Assembly: GCA_934351445.1 (NCBI GenBank)
Contig: CAKRIZ010000013.1
Location: 1 to 47,998, forward strand
Source of the DNA: an uncultured Eubacterium sp.
GTDB lineage: Bacteria; Bacillota; Clostridia; Lachnospirales; Lachnospiraceae
DNA length: 47,998 nt
Direction of reading: 5' to 3'
Part shown: positions 7,957 to 16,733 of the stretch, one piece after another
Position numbering within the stretch: position 1 is the first letter of the stretch
Layout: each line of letters begins with the position of its first letter
Notes under the pieces: model-generated
What the model saw: the letters and a program-made list of their open reading frames with translations, nothing else
Databases searched by the model: none
Told to the model about the DNA's origin: nothing
Translations under genes and position numbers: made by a program

Positions 7957-9456
7957 ATGAGTGAAGTAAGATTACAGGTAAAAAATCTATGTAAAAACTT
8001 TGGTATTACCAAAGCCGTTCAGGATGTATCCTTCAATATCAATAAAGGCGAGGTACATGCACTGATCGGAGAGAACGGTTCCGGAAAATCTACGCTGACA
8101 AATATGCTGACAGGCATTTACAGTATCGGCAGCGGAAGCTTTATTCTGGATGGAAAGGAAATTCATCCCAAAAATCAGGTGGAGGCAAATGAAGAAGGCG
8201 TGTCCATCATCGTGCAGGAACTCGGTACATTGTCCGGACTGACAGTTGCAGAGAATATCTTCCTCGGACATGAGGATCAGTTTGTACATTTTGGGTTAAA
8301 AAATACAAATGCCATGAATCGTAAAGCGCAGGAACTGCTCAAGCAGTACGGCTTCGACCGGATCAAGGCATCTGATATGATTGATAATTACAATTTCGAG
8401 GATCGTAAGCTCGTAGAGATCGTAAAGGCTACTTATTTTAATCCGAAGATCGTAGTTATCGATGAGACAACGACAGCACTCTCACAGGAAGGACGTGAGG
8501 AGTTGTATAAGCATATGGATCGCATTCGTGAGAGTGGCAATACCGTTATTTTCATCTCACATGACCTCCCGGAAATTATTGAGCGATCTGATACAATCAC
8601 AATCCTGCGTGATGGTGTGTATATCGATACCGTTAAGAGCTCGGATGTCGATGAGGATGCATTAAAGAAACTGATGGTAGGCCGTGAAGTGACCGGTGAT
8701 TATTACCGTTCTGATTATGGCGAGAAAGTCTCTGATGAAGTTGTATTATCTGTAAAGAATGTGACAGTACCCGGACTGATCGAGAATGTGACCTTTGATC
8801 TGCATAAGGGCGAGATTCTCGGATTTGGTGGTCTGTCTGAGTCTGGTATGCATGAGATCGGAAAAGCAATCTTTGGTGCTTCCTATGACCGTGAGGGTAG
8901 TGTGACACTGGCAGACGGAACACAGATCAATGATATTCCGACTGCAATCAAGCACAGCATCGCATATACATCAAAGGACCGTGACAATGAGTCTGTTGTA
9001 TTGAACCAGAGTATCGGAGATAATATCTGTCTGCCGTCACTCGATGAACTCGCAGGAAAGGGACCGTTCCTCAGCGATAAGAAGAGACGCGATTTTGCCA
9101 ATAAGTATGCGCAGCAGATGTCAGTCAAGATGGTCAATGTGGATCAGTTTGTTTCCAACCTGTCCGGTGGTAACAAGCAGAAGGTCGTTCTGGCAAGATG
9201 GATCGGAAAAGATTCTGATATTGTCGTATTGGACAGCCCGACACGAGGCATTGATATCAAGGTAAAACAGGACATCTACCAGTTAATGAACGAGATGAGA
9301 AAAAATGGTAAGTCCATCATTATGATTTCAGAAGAGTTGATGGAGCTGATCGGTATGTGTGACCGTATTGTCATCATGAAAGACGGAAAGATCAGCGGTG
9401 AACTGGGGCGCGATGAGCATCTGGATGAGAATGGTCTGATTTCGATGATGGTATAA
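7957..9456 (+). CDS. Sugar ABC transporter ATPase, two domains (RbsA/MglA type)
   Basis: This 499-residue protein powers sugar import with two fused nucleotide-binding domains. The first has Walker A GENGSGKS (residues 38-45), a Walker B ending VVIDETT and H-loop ISHDLPE. The second lacks a true Walker A (GFGGLSESGMHEIGK instead) but keeps the signature LSGGNKQK near residue 403 and the DSPTRGID Walker B. A degenerate second site is usual in this family. AAAGGGGG precedes the start and the next permease follows after ten bases. Confidence 0.94.
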   Translation: MSEVRLQVKNLCKNFGITKAVQDVSFNINKGEVHALIGENGSGKSTLTNMLTGIYSIGSGSFILDGKEIHPKNQVEANEEGVSIIVQELGTLSGLTVAENIFLGHEDQFVHFGLKNTNAMNRKAQELLKQYGFDRIKASDMIDNYNFEDRKLVEIVKATYFNPKIVVIDETTTALSQEGREELYKHMDRIRESGNTVIFISHDLPEIIERSDTITILRDGVYIDTVKSSDVDEDALKKLMVGREVTGDYYRSDYGEKVSDEVVLSVKNVTVPGLIENVTFDLHKGEILGFGGLSESGMHEIGKAIFGASYDREGSVTLADGTQINDIPTAIKHSIAYTSKDRDNESVVLNQSIGDNICLPSLDELAGKGPFLSDKKRRDFANKYAQQMSVKMVNVDQFVSNLSGGNKQKVVLARWIGKDSDIVVLDSPTRGIDIKVKQDIYQLMNEMRKNGKSIIMISEELMELIGMCDRIVIMKDGKISGELGRDEHLDENGLISMMV

Positions 9457-9466
9457 GGAGGCAGTT

Positions 9467-10432
9467 ATGGCAAGTCAAGCAAGTGCAAACACAAAAGAGC
9501 AGGAGCTCAAAAAAGTATCAAAGATGTCGCTGGTTCGTTCGCTTCTGCCGATCGTAGGACTGGTTGTGGTATTCCTGTTATTCAACATTCTGACGAACTT
9601 CAGAATGATGGGAAATATGTCACTGGTACTATCACAGGTATATGTAACGATGATTTCAGCGATGGGTGTATTTTTTATCATGACCATGGGTGGACTGGAT
9701 TTCTCCCAGGGATCAATTTTAGGAATCGCATCGATTGTAGTATGTATGTTATCCAAGGTCAGTATTCCTCTGGCAATCGTTGGAGGTATCGCAGTTGGTG
9801 CGGCGATCGGAGCAATCAATGGTTACTTCTATGTATACCGTAAGATCAAATCTTTCATTGTTACGATCTGTACCATGTTCCTGTTCCGTGGATTTATCAA
9901 ATATCTGACCACTAACTCACCGGTAGCAGGTTCAGCAAAGCTGATCAATTATGACAGTACCGCACTCAAAGTAACATGCACCATTGTGATTCTGGTGATT
10001 GGATTCGTGATCTTCCGTTTCACAAAATTCGGTACATACTTAAAGGCGATCGGTGCCGGCGAGAAAGCAGCAATGTTCTCCGGTATCCGTACAGACCGTA
10101 TGAAGTTCTGGATCTATGTACTGGCAGGTGCAATCACAGGATTCGCAGCATTTATTAACGTTATCAAAGTAGGTTCCGTTACATCTTCAGGTGGTAACCA
10201 GTTGGAAACACAGATTCTGATCGCGCTCGTACTTGGTGGTATGCCGATCTCTGGTGGTGCAAAGGTTCGTTTCGAGAATATTGTTGTAGGTTCTCTGCTG
10301 TACATTGTATTGAACAGTGGATTGACGATGATGGGATTCACTACTCAGATGATGCAGTTGATCCAGGGTATTGTATTCCTGATCTTCGTAGCAGTATTTG
10401 CGGATCGCGAGTCTATTCAGGTAATTAAATAA
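9467..10432 (+). CDS. Sugar ABC transporter permease (RbsC-like), second
   Basis: This 321-residue integral membrane protein is of the same family as the first permease but not a close copy. It has GGLDFSQGSILGIASIVV, AAIGAINGYFYVYRKIKSFIVT and the SGGNQLETQILIALVLGG segment typical of RbsC-type subunits. A hydrophilic, Lys-rich N-terminal tail of about 25 residues precedes the first helix. The gene is ten bases after the ATPase and 15 before the regulator, so all belong to one operon. Confidence 0.92.
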   Translation: MASQASANTKEQELKKVSKMSLVRSLLPIVGLVVVFLLFNILTNFRMMGNMSLVLSQVYVTMISAMGVFFIMTMGGLDFSQGSILGIASIVVCMLSKVSIPLAIVGGIAVGAAIGAINGYFYVYRKIKSFIVTICTMFLFRGFIKYLTTNSPVAGSAKLINYDSTALKVTCTIVILVIGFVIFRFTKFGTYLKAIGAGEKAAMFSGIRTDRMKFWIYVLAGAITGFAAFINVIKVGSVTSSGGNQLETQILIALVLGGMPISGGAKVRFENIVVGSLLYIVLNSGLTMMGFTTQMMQLIQGIVFLIFVAVFADRESIQVIK

Positions 10433-10447
10433 AATTGTGGAGCAGCT

Positions 10448-11548
10448 ATGCGGAATACGGATCAGGATGTCCTGAAATATCAAAAATTGTATCATTGGGC
10501 ACATACGGTCATCACAAGTGGTGTGATGAACCCTATGGATAAGTTTCCATCCGAGACGAGTCTGCAGAAGAAGTTCGGTTATTCCAGGCAGACCGTTCGC
10601 ACAGCACTTCAGAAGCTGGAAGAAGAAGGTCTGATTGTCCGCGTCCGCGGAAGCGGAACATATGTCGCTTACGAGGGATCTTCCTCAGATGAGGAAAGAC
10701 CCAGGATCGGATTGCTGCTCAGCTACTATTCCGATTATCTGTTTCCGAGAGTGTATGATGGTATCGAGTCTGCATTGAAGGAAAAAGGGTATGACATCGA
10801 GGTGGCAGTCACGAAAAATTACCTGAATGCTGAGGCTCTCTATCTGGAGGGCATGTTCAAGCGCCGGGTATCAGGATTGATTATTGAGGGAACGCGTTCC
10901 GCGTTCCCAAATCCGAATATTCGTCTGTATGAAGAGATCCGCAGGCGTAATCTGCCGACCTTATTCATTCACAATCATTATGCCAACCAGACCTTTGACA
11001 GTGTTGAGATGGCTGATGCGAAGGCTGCTTATGAGGCTACGAAGATGCTGATTGAGTATGGACATCGAAAAATCGGGGCGATCTTTAAGTATGATGATAT
11101 GCAGGGCATTGAACGGTATAAAGGCTATATTCAATGTCTGTCAGATTATGGAATCCCTTTTGATGAGGATTGTGTCCGGTGGTATTCGACAAAGGATATG
11201 GAAGAAAAGCTGGGCAAAAAGGGACTGATGCATATTTATCGGAGAACGAAAGAATGTACAGCGATGGTCATGTATAATGATGAGGTGGCAGAATATTATA
11301 TGGAGTTTCTGGAGGAACGTGGAATACGGGTTCCGGAGGATCTGTCACTGATCTCATTTGATGATGCGGAACTGCAGCAGGTAGACCGGATTAAGGTGCT
11401 GTCTGTGGTTCATCCCAAATACAAACTGGGCAGGGTGACAGGAAAAAATATGTTGCGGATGCTGGAGGATGAACAGTGGCAGACCAGAAATTATTCTTAC
11501 CGTTTTCCGGTGCGGTTCAATGATGGAAATTCAATAATGAAACGTTAG
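10448..11548 (+). CDS. AraR-like transcriptional regulator (GntR HTH + LacI-type sensor)
   Basis: The 366-residue protein has an N-terminal GntR winged helix (about residues 10-75, with FPSETSLQKKFGYSRQTVRT and VRGSGTYVA). A LacI/periplasmic-binding-like effector domain follows (RIGLLLSYYSDYLFPRVYDG to the end). This arrangement is that of AraR, the arabinose repressor of Firmicutes, though the sugar sensed here is unknown. It is the last gene of the transporter operon, suggesting that it autoregulates the unit by binding near 5430-5610 and is released by the transported sugar. Confidence 0.9.
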   Translation: MRNTDQDVLKYQKLYHWAHTVITSGVMNPMDKFPSETSLQKKFGYSRQTVRTALQKLEEEGLIVRVRGSGTYVAYEGSSSDEERPRIGLLLSYYSDYLFPRVYDGIESALKEKGYDIEVAVTKNYLNAEALYLEGMFKRRVSGLIIEGTRSAFPNPNIRLYEEIRRRNLPTLFIHNHYANQTFDSVEMADAKAAYEATKMLIEYGHRKIGAIFKYDDMQGIERYKGYIQCLSDYGIPFDEDCVRWYSTKDMEEKLGKKGLMHIYRRTKECTAMVMYNDEVAEYYMEFLEERGIRVPEDLSLISFDDAELQQVDRIKVLSVVHPKYKLGRVTGKNMLRMLEDEQWQTRNYSYRFPVRFNDGNSIMKR

Positions 11549-11551
11549 AAG

Positions 11552-11583
11552 AACGTGTGTGGCAGATGCTGCACACGTTTTTT
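11552..11583 (+). terminator. Terminator of the sugar transporter operon
   Basis: AACGTGTG (11552-11559) pairs with CACACGTT (11572-11579), with CAG/CTG extending the stem past a small bulge, followed by a T run. It sits immediately after the regulator gene. Confidence 0.88.
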
Positions 11584-11610
11584 CCTATATTTCAATAGAT
11601 CGTTTTAGGA

Positions 11611-11639
11611 TTGACGCTGCCGGAATGGAAATTTATAAT
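11611..11639 (+). promoter_or_regulatory. Promoter of the HNH membrane protein gene
   Basis: TTGACG (11611-11616), a 17-base spacer and TATAAT (11634-11639) form a near-consensus promoter 39 bases before the ATG, after the preceding operon's terminator. Confidence 0.78.
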
Positions 11640-11677
11640 GGGAAAATAGAAAATTATGAGAAGAGGAATTTGTAACT

Positions 11678-12313
11678 ATGAGAATACCGGTAGTCGTTGA
11701 TTGCCGAGACAGATACCGGCTGCGGTATCATTTCAGGCTGAGACGTTTCGGGCTGGATCGCGGTACGGAGCACAAATATCGTGGATTGATCTCGAAACGG
11801 AGGCTGGAGCGTCTGGAGGCATATTGCAGGGAAAACCATCTGAAATATTATATAGACAATCGTTATGGTACGCGTGATTCCGGATACCGCTCACGCTTTC
11901 TGGCACATACTATGCCGGTGCTTGGATGCTTTTATTTCTGTGCCTATTGTGGCAGGCCTGTCTCTAAAAAACGTGTGACAGTAGACCATCTGTATCCGGT
12001 TGCGAAGGTGTCGCGTGATCTTGAATTACAGAAAAAGCTGCGCAGAAAGGGCATTGATGACCTCAACAGTGAGAAAAATCTGGTGCCTGCGTGCTACCGG
12101 TGTAATCAGGCAAAGGGAGCGCAGATGGGAGCATGGATCAGAAGGGGAAAGATCGGGCGGCATGCATGGGTATGGATCGTTCGATGGTTTTGCAGACTGC
12201 TGCTTTTAGCAGTCGTATTATATGCGTGCTATCAATGGTATCATGCGTATCATGATCAGTCGTTCCTATCCCATTTTAGCAGCATTGTATCTAATTTTGC
12301 ACATGGAAAATGA
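11678..12313 (+). CDS. HNH-family protein with C-terminal membrane anchor
   Basis: The 211-residue protein has an Arg-rich N-terminal half, then an HNH-type core: CAYCGRPV, TVDHLYPVAK and a second zinc pair in NLVPACYRCNQAKGAQ. Residues DH, N and the four cysteines fit a zinc-stabilised HNH nuclease. Near residues 170-187 lies a hydrophobic segment (FCRLLLLAVVLYACY) likely to span the membrane, with a short tail outside. A membrane-tethered HNH protein is unusual, since these enzymes normally cut DNA in the cytoplasm. GAGGAA precedes the ATG. It has its own promoter and is probably not cotranscribed obligatorily with hydF, although they are 71 bases apart. Confidence 0.75.
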   Translation: MRIPVVVDCRDRYRLRYHFRLRRFGLDRGTEHKYRGLISKRRLERLEAYCRENHLKYYIDNRYGTRDSGYRSRFLAHTMPVLGCFYFCAYCGRPVSKKRVTVDHLYPVAKVSRDLELQKKLRRKGIDDLNSEKNLVPACYRCNQAKGAQMGAWIRRGKIGRHAWVWIVRWFCRLLLLAVVLYACYQWYHAYHDQSFLSHFSSIVSNFAHGK

Positions 12314-12316
12314 GTC

Positions 12317-12346
12317 TTGGAATTGTAAAAATTACTGAAATATACT
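12317..12346 (+). promoter_or_regulatory. Candidate hydF promoter
   Basis: TTGGAA (12317-12322), 18 bases, TATACT (12341-12346) lies just after the HNH gene's stop and 38 bases before hydF. It would give the maturation genes their own start. Confidence 0.5.
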
Positions 12347-12384
12347 ACAGTTATAAATAATATGAAACGACAGAGGAATAGATC

Positions 12385-13584
12385 ATGGGAATGAATGATG
12401 TGGTGAGTGCAGAACGGCTGCATATCGGATTTTTTGGCTGCCGGAATGCGGGAAAATCAAGTCTGGTCAATGCAGTGACAGCACAGAAGCTGTCAGTCGT
12501 CAGCAATACAGCAGGGACGACGACTGATCCGGTGAAAAAAGCGATGGAGCTGTTGCCGATTGGACCGGTGGTGATTGTAGATACGCCCGGATTTGATGAT
12601 ACAGGTGAACTCGGGGCACAGCGTGTTGCCCGGACTGCGCAGGTATTGCAGACGATTGATGTAGCGGTGCTTGTTATTGATGGGACTGTGGGCGCAGTTC
12701 AGACAGACCGGGAATTGCTGGAATTGTTTGAAGCACGCAAACTGCCGTATCTGATTGCGTGGAATAAGGCTGATGTAGATGTAGCGGCTGTGGAACTGGC
12801 GGGTGTACCATTGGAGCGTCAGGTGTGGGTGAGTGCAAAGACCGGGCAGGGTATCCATGAATTGAAAGAAGCGATCGGCGCGCTTGCAAAAGGGCATCTG
12901 GAACCGCCGCCGCTCATAGCGGACAAGCTGAAGAAAGGTGATCTGGTCGTGCTCGTTGTGCCGATCGATTCGGCCGCACCGAAGGGCAGGCTGATCCTGC
13001 CGCAGCAGCAGACGATCCGGGATATCCTGGATGCGGATGCGCGGGCGCTTGTGGTAAAAGAAAATGAGCTGGCACACACACTCGGGGAATTGAACACGCC
13101 GCCGGCGCTCGTGATTACAGATTCACAGGCGTTTGCAGCGGTGATGAATGTCGTGCCGGAAGAGGTCAGACTGACTTCTTTTTCGATTCTGATGGCGCGC
13201 AGAAAAGGATTTCTGGAGATGGCGGTGGCTGGTGCGTCAAAGCTGGATGAGCTGAACGATGGTGATAAGGTACTCATCTGTGAGGGATGCACACATCACA
13301 GGCAGTGCGGTGACATTGGAACGGAGAAATTACCGAAATGGCTGCGGGCTTATACCGGCAGGAAACTGGAACTGACATTTGCGTCCGGCAGGGATTTTTC
13401 AGATCATGTGGCAGATTATGCACTGGTCATCCATTGTGGCGGATGCATGCTGACTGAGCGCGAAGTGCGCTCGCGGATGGAGCAGGCAGTAGCTGCAGGA
13501 GTACCGGTCACGAATTACGGCACGGCGATTGCGCAGATGAATGGTATTCTGCAGCGTTCATTGTCTGTCTTTCCGGAAATTTAA
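12385..13584 (+). CDS. hydF: HydF, [FeFe]-hydrogenase H-cluster maturation GTPase
   Basis: HydF is the scaffold on which the 2Fe subcluster is assembled before transfer to apo-hydrogenase. The 399-residue protein has a GTPase domain with G1 GCRNAGKSSLVNA, G3 DTPGFDDTG and G4 NKAD. The C-terminal iron-sulfur ligands fit the HydF pattern CxH...HCxxC: C302, H304, H350, C351 and C354, with 45 residues between the two histidines. Alternative ATGs at 12385 and 12391 are both possible. hydE and hydG follow on the same strand. No hydrogenase structural gene is in the window. Confidence 0.96.
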   Translation: MGMNDVVSAERLHIGFFGCRNAGKSSLVNAVTAQKLSVVSNTAGTTTDPVKKAMELLPIGPVVIVDTPGFDDTGELGAQRVARTAQVLQTIDVAVLVIDGTVGAVQTDRELLELFEARKLPYLIAWNKADVDVAAVELAGVPLERQVWVSAKTGQGIHELKEAIGALAKGHLEPPPLIADKLKKGDLVVLVVPIDSAAPKGRLILPQQQTIRDILDADARALVVKENELAHTLGELNTPPALVITDSQAFAAVMNVVPEEVRLTSFSILMARRKGFLEMAVAGASKLDELNDGDKVLICEGCTHHRQCGDIGTEKLPKWLRAYTGRKLELTFASGRDFSDHVADYALVIHCGGCMLTEREVRSRMEQAVAAGVPVTNYGTAIAQMNGILQRSLSVFPEI

Positions 13585-13652
13585 ACAATAATAGGAAGGC
13601 CGGATGGGATTCCTACAAAAACGATAGATGTAAAACTGTGATGGGGGAATGG

Positions 13653-14696
13653 ATGGAAAAAAATATACAAAGAATCGATACCCTGGTATCTGCCGGTAAT
13701 CTGCCGGGGGAAGATCTGGCTGCTTTACTTACAGAGGCAACGCCTGAGAGCGATGGATATTTGTTTGCGCAGGCACGCAAAGTGAGGGAAGAAATATACG
13801 GCAAAGCAGTGTATATGCGCGGACTCATTGAATTTACGAATTATTGTAAAAATGATTGTTATTATTGTGGGATCAGACGCAGTGCTGCACATGCGGACCG
13901 TTACAGGCTGAGTGAGGAGCAGATCCTGGATTGTTGTGAAAAGGGTTATGCACTCGGCTTCCGGACATTTGTGTTGCAAGGCGGGGAAGACGGATATTAT
14001 ACGGATGAGCGAATTGTATCGATAGTAGCAAAGATAAAGAAAAAATATCCGGATTGTGCGCTGACGCTGTCGATCGGTGAGCGTGGGCGGGATAGCTATC
14101 AGGCATTTTTCGATGCAGGGGCAGACCGTTACCTGCTGCGCCATGAGACGGCAGATGAGGCGCATTACAGATTGCTGCATCCGGCAGAACTGAGCCTGGC
14201 ACATCGTAAGCAATGCCTAAGACAGCTAAAGGAGATCGGTTATCAGGTCGGCTGCGGATTTATGGTCGGTTCACCGGGACAGACATCGGAATGTCTGGTA
14301 GAGGATCTGATGTTTATCAAGGAGCTGAATCCGCATATGGTCGGGATCGGACCATTTGTGCCGCATCACGATACCCCTTTTGCGGATCAGCCGCAGGGGG
14401 GACTGGAGCTGACGCTGCGGCTGCTTGCGGTCATACGTCTGATGAATCCGCATGTGCTGCTCCCGGCGACGACTGCGCTCGGGACGATTGACCCAAAAGG
14501 CCGTGAAAAAGGCATTTTGGCGGGAGCTAATGTTGTCATGCCGAATCTCTCTCCGGGAGATGTCCGGAAAAAATATTTACTATATGACAACAAGATCTGT
14601 ACCGGAGATGAAGCAGCAGAGTGTGTCAACTGCTTAGGAAACAGAATCGCGTCCACTGGCTATGAACTGGTCAGTGACCGTGGGGATTATAAATAG
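13653..14696 (+). CDS. hydE: HydE, [FeFe]-hydrogenase maturation radical SAM enzyme
   Basis: HydE takes part in building the dithiomethylamine-bearing 2Fe subcluster using radical SAM chemistry. The 347-residue length is normal. The radical SAM cluster motif CxxxCxxC is present in FTNYCKNDCYYCGIRR (C65, C69, C72), and GGEDG follows as the SAM-binding element. The ATG at 13653 has GGGGG five to nine bases upstream; GTG 13638 and ATG 13641 are in-frame alternatives with no better site. It lies between hydF and hydG. Confidence 0.95.
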   Translation: MEKNIQRIDTLVSAGNLPGEDLAALLTEATPESDGYLFAQARKVREEIYGKAVYMRGLIEFTNYCKNDCYYCGIRRSAAHADRYRLSEEQILDCCEKGYALGFRTFVLQGGEDGYYTDERIVSIVAKIKKKYPDCALTLSIGERGRDSYQAFFDAGADRYLLRHETADEAHYRLLHPAELSLAHRKQCLRQLKEIGYQVGCGFMVGSPGQTSECLVEDLMFIKELNPHMVGIGPFVPHHDTPFADQPQGGLELTLRLLAVIRLMNPHVLLPATTALGTIDPKGREKGILAGANVVMPNLSPGDVRKKYLLYDNKICTGDEAAECVNCLGNRIASTGYELVSDRGDYK

Positions 14697-14708
14697 GAGG
14701 AATCATTT

Positions 14709-16127
14709 ATGTACAACCCAAAATCAAATAAGGCAGAAGAGTTTATCGATGATGGAGAGATTCTGGATACACTGGAGTATGCCGGGAAAAACAAAAACAA
14801 TGCCGAGTTAATTGACCAGATCCTGGAGAAGGCAAAGCTGCGCAAGGGGCTGACACACCGCGAGGCGGCAGTGCTGCTCGATTGTGAGCTGGAGGACAAG
14901 AACGAACAGATCTATGCACTGGCAAAACAGATCAAAAAGGACTTTTATGGCAATCGTATTGTTATGTTTGCACCGTTATATCTGTCCAATTATTGTATCA
15001 ACAGCTGTGTGTACTGCCCGTATCATATTAAAAATAAGCATATCGCCCGTAAAAAGCTGACGCAGGAGGAGATCCGTGCGGAGGTCATCGCACTGCAGGA
15101 TATGGGTCACAAGAGACTGGCATTAGAGACCGGCGAAGATCCGGTCAACAATCCGATTGAGTATGTGCTCGAGAGTATTGAGACGATCTATGGCATCAAG
15201 CATAAAAACGGTGCGATCCGCCGTGTGAATGTCAACATTGCAGCGACGACGGTTGAAAACTATACAAGACTGAAAAATGCCGGTATCGGAACCTATATTC
15301 TGTTTCAGGAGACTTACCATAAAAAGAGTTATGAGCAGCTGCATCCGGCAGGACCCAAGCACGACTATGCCTATCATACCGAGGCGATGGATCGTGCGAT
15401 GGAGGGCGGCATCGATGATGTAGGACTGGGTGTGCTGTTTGGATTGGAGATGTACCGATATGAGTTCGCAGGACTTCTGATGCATGCGGAGCATCTCGAG
15501 GCAGTGCACGGGGTCGGACCGCATACGATCAGCGTGCCGCGTATCCGTCATGCGGATGACATTGATCCGAGTGCCTTTGACAATAGTATCGATGATGATA
15601 TTTTTGCAAAAATTGTCGCATGTATCCGTATCGCCGTGCCCTACACCGGCATGATTGTCTCTACGAGAGAGAGTAAAAAGACACGCGAGCGTGTGTTGCA
15701 GCTGGGTATCTCCCAGATCAGCGGCGGCTCGCGCACAAGCGTCGGCGGCTATGTGGAGGAGGAGCCGGAGGAGGAGAACTCTGCCCAGTTTGATGTCATT
15801 GATAACCGTCCGTTGGACGAGGTCGTCAAATGGCTCATGGAGCAGGATTACATCCCGAGCTTTTGTACGGCATGCTACCGCGAGGGACGCACCGGAGACC
15901 GCTTTATGTCCCTGTGCAAGAGTGGACAGATCCAGAACTGCTGTCATCCGAATGCGCTCATGACATTGCAGGAGTATCTGTGTGACTACGCAAAGCCGGA
16001 TACACGTGCGATCGGCGAGGCACTGATCCGGAAGGAGCTTGGCAATATCCCGAATGAGAAGGTGCGCGGCATCGTCGTGGATAATCTGGCAAAGATCGCG
16101 CACGGCAGCAGGGATTTCCGGTTCTAA
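14709..16127 (+). CDS. hydG: HydG, radical SAM tyrosine lyase of H-cluster maturation
   Basis: HydG splits tyrosine to supply the CO and cyanide ligands of the H-cluster. The 472-residue protein has the N-terminal radical SAM motif in NYCINSCVYCPYH (C96, C100, C103). It also has the HydG-specific C-terminal cluster ligands C386 and C389 (FCTACYREG) plus C412, matching the family's CxxC...C spacing. TAGGAGG precedes the ATG and only 12 bases separate it from hydE, so the genes are cotranscribed. A terminator-like hairpin follows. Confidence 0.97.
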   Translation: MYNPKSNKAEEFIDDGEILDTLEYAGKNKNNAELIDQILEKAKLRKGLTHREAAVLLDCELEDKNEQIYALAKQIKKDFYGNRIVMFAPLYLSNYCINSCVYCPYHIKNKHIARKKLTQEEIRAEVIALQDMGHKRLALETGEDPVNNPIEYVLESIETIYGIKHKNGAIRRVNVNIAATTVENYTRLKNAGIGTYILFQETYHKKSYEQLHPAGPKHDYAYHTEAMDRAMEGGIDDVGLGVLFGLEMYRYEFAGLLMHAEHLEAVHGVGPHTISVPRIRHADDIDPSAFDNSIDDDIFAKIVACIRIAVPYTGMIVSTRESKKTRERVLQLGISQISGGSRTSVGGYVEEEPEEENSAQFDVIDNRPLDEVVKWLMEQDYIPSFCTACYREGRTGDRFMSLCKSGQIQNCCHPNALMTLQEYLCDYAKPDTRAIGEALIRKELGNIPNEKVRGIVVDNLAKIAHGSRDFRF

Positions 16128-16177
16128 GCGCTAGATTGAATCATAGTATTTATAAATAGAATAAAACGGTGAAAACT

Positions 16178-16228
16178 ACCCATCAACAATCTTTGGACAT
16201 TTTTCAGAGAGGTTTGATGGGTGTTTTG
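16178..16228 (+). terminator. Terminator-like hairpin after hydG
   Basis: ACCCATCAA (16178-16186) pairs with TTGATGGGT (16214-16222) around a 27-base loop, followed by GTTTTGTGTTT. The large loop makes it a moderate rather than ideal terminator. Confidence 0.6.
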
Positions 16229-16285
16229 TGTTTGAATATGCGTATCAAACACGTGGGATTCATATAGGACAAAATACGTGCGGAC

Positions 16286-16350
16286 TTGACACATAAAAAT
16301 AATCATAGTATAATACAACTAAGAAAATAGTTAGAATATTAGTTAGGATT
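16286..16350 (+). promoter_or_regulatory. blaI-like promoter and candidate operator
   Basis: TTGACA (16286-16291), 17 bases, TATAAT (16309-16314) is a consensus promoter. Immediately downstream AACTAA (from 16317) and two later TTAG/AGTTAG elements up to 16345 form inverted repeats where a BlaI-family dimer could bind and block the start of transcription. BlaI repressors are known to bind such sites in their own promoters; the exact half-sites are inferred. Confidence 0.7.
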
Positions 16351-16358
16351 ATGAAAGC

Positions 16359-16733
16359 ATGGAAGAATTAACAGATTGTGAAGTCCTTGTAATGAAAGTG
16401 ATCTGGCATAGTGAAGAGGCTTTGTCAATTCAGGAGATTACGGGAGCTGTCAACGCGACATATGATAAGGACTGGAAGGTGCAGACGGTATCTACCTTTT
16501 TGAGCAAAATGGTTAAAAAAGGATATCTCGATATGCAAAGAAAAGGGAGATATTTTTTCTATTATCCGCTCGTCACAGAGGAAGAGTATGGTGACCGGGA
16601 GATTAAAAAGTGTGTGGAACTGTGGAGTGATGGAAAGATTGATGGTCTTCTAGCTGCATTTACCAGGACACATAAGTTGACGGAGGAGGAACGGAAGCGC
16701 ATAGGGGAAATGCTGGATGAGTTGGGTGATTGA
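16359..16733 (+). CDS. BlaI/MecI-family transcriptional repressor
   Basis: The 124-residue protein matches the BlaI/CopY family in full. The N-terminal winged helix starts TDCEVLVMKVIWHSEEALSI, the recognition region is TVSTFLSKMVKKGYL, and a C-terminal dimerisation helix follows. These repressors are inactivated when a partner membrane protease signals antibiotic or envelope stress. The next gene encodes that partner and overlaps this one by 17 bases, which indicates translational coupling. It probably represses this three-gene unit. Confidence 0.92.
   Translation: MEELTDCEVLVMKVIWHSEEALSIQEITGAVNATYDKDWKVQTVSTFLSKMVKKGYLDMQRKGRYFFYYPLVTEEEYGDREIKKCVELWSDGKIDGLLAAFTRTHKLTEEERKRIGEMLDELGD

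Noticed and set aside
7957..9456. Missing second Walker A as an inactivating mutation
   Set aside because: A degenerate second nucleotide site is normal in RbsA/MglA-type ATPases.
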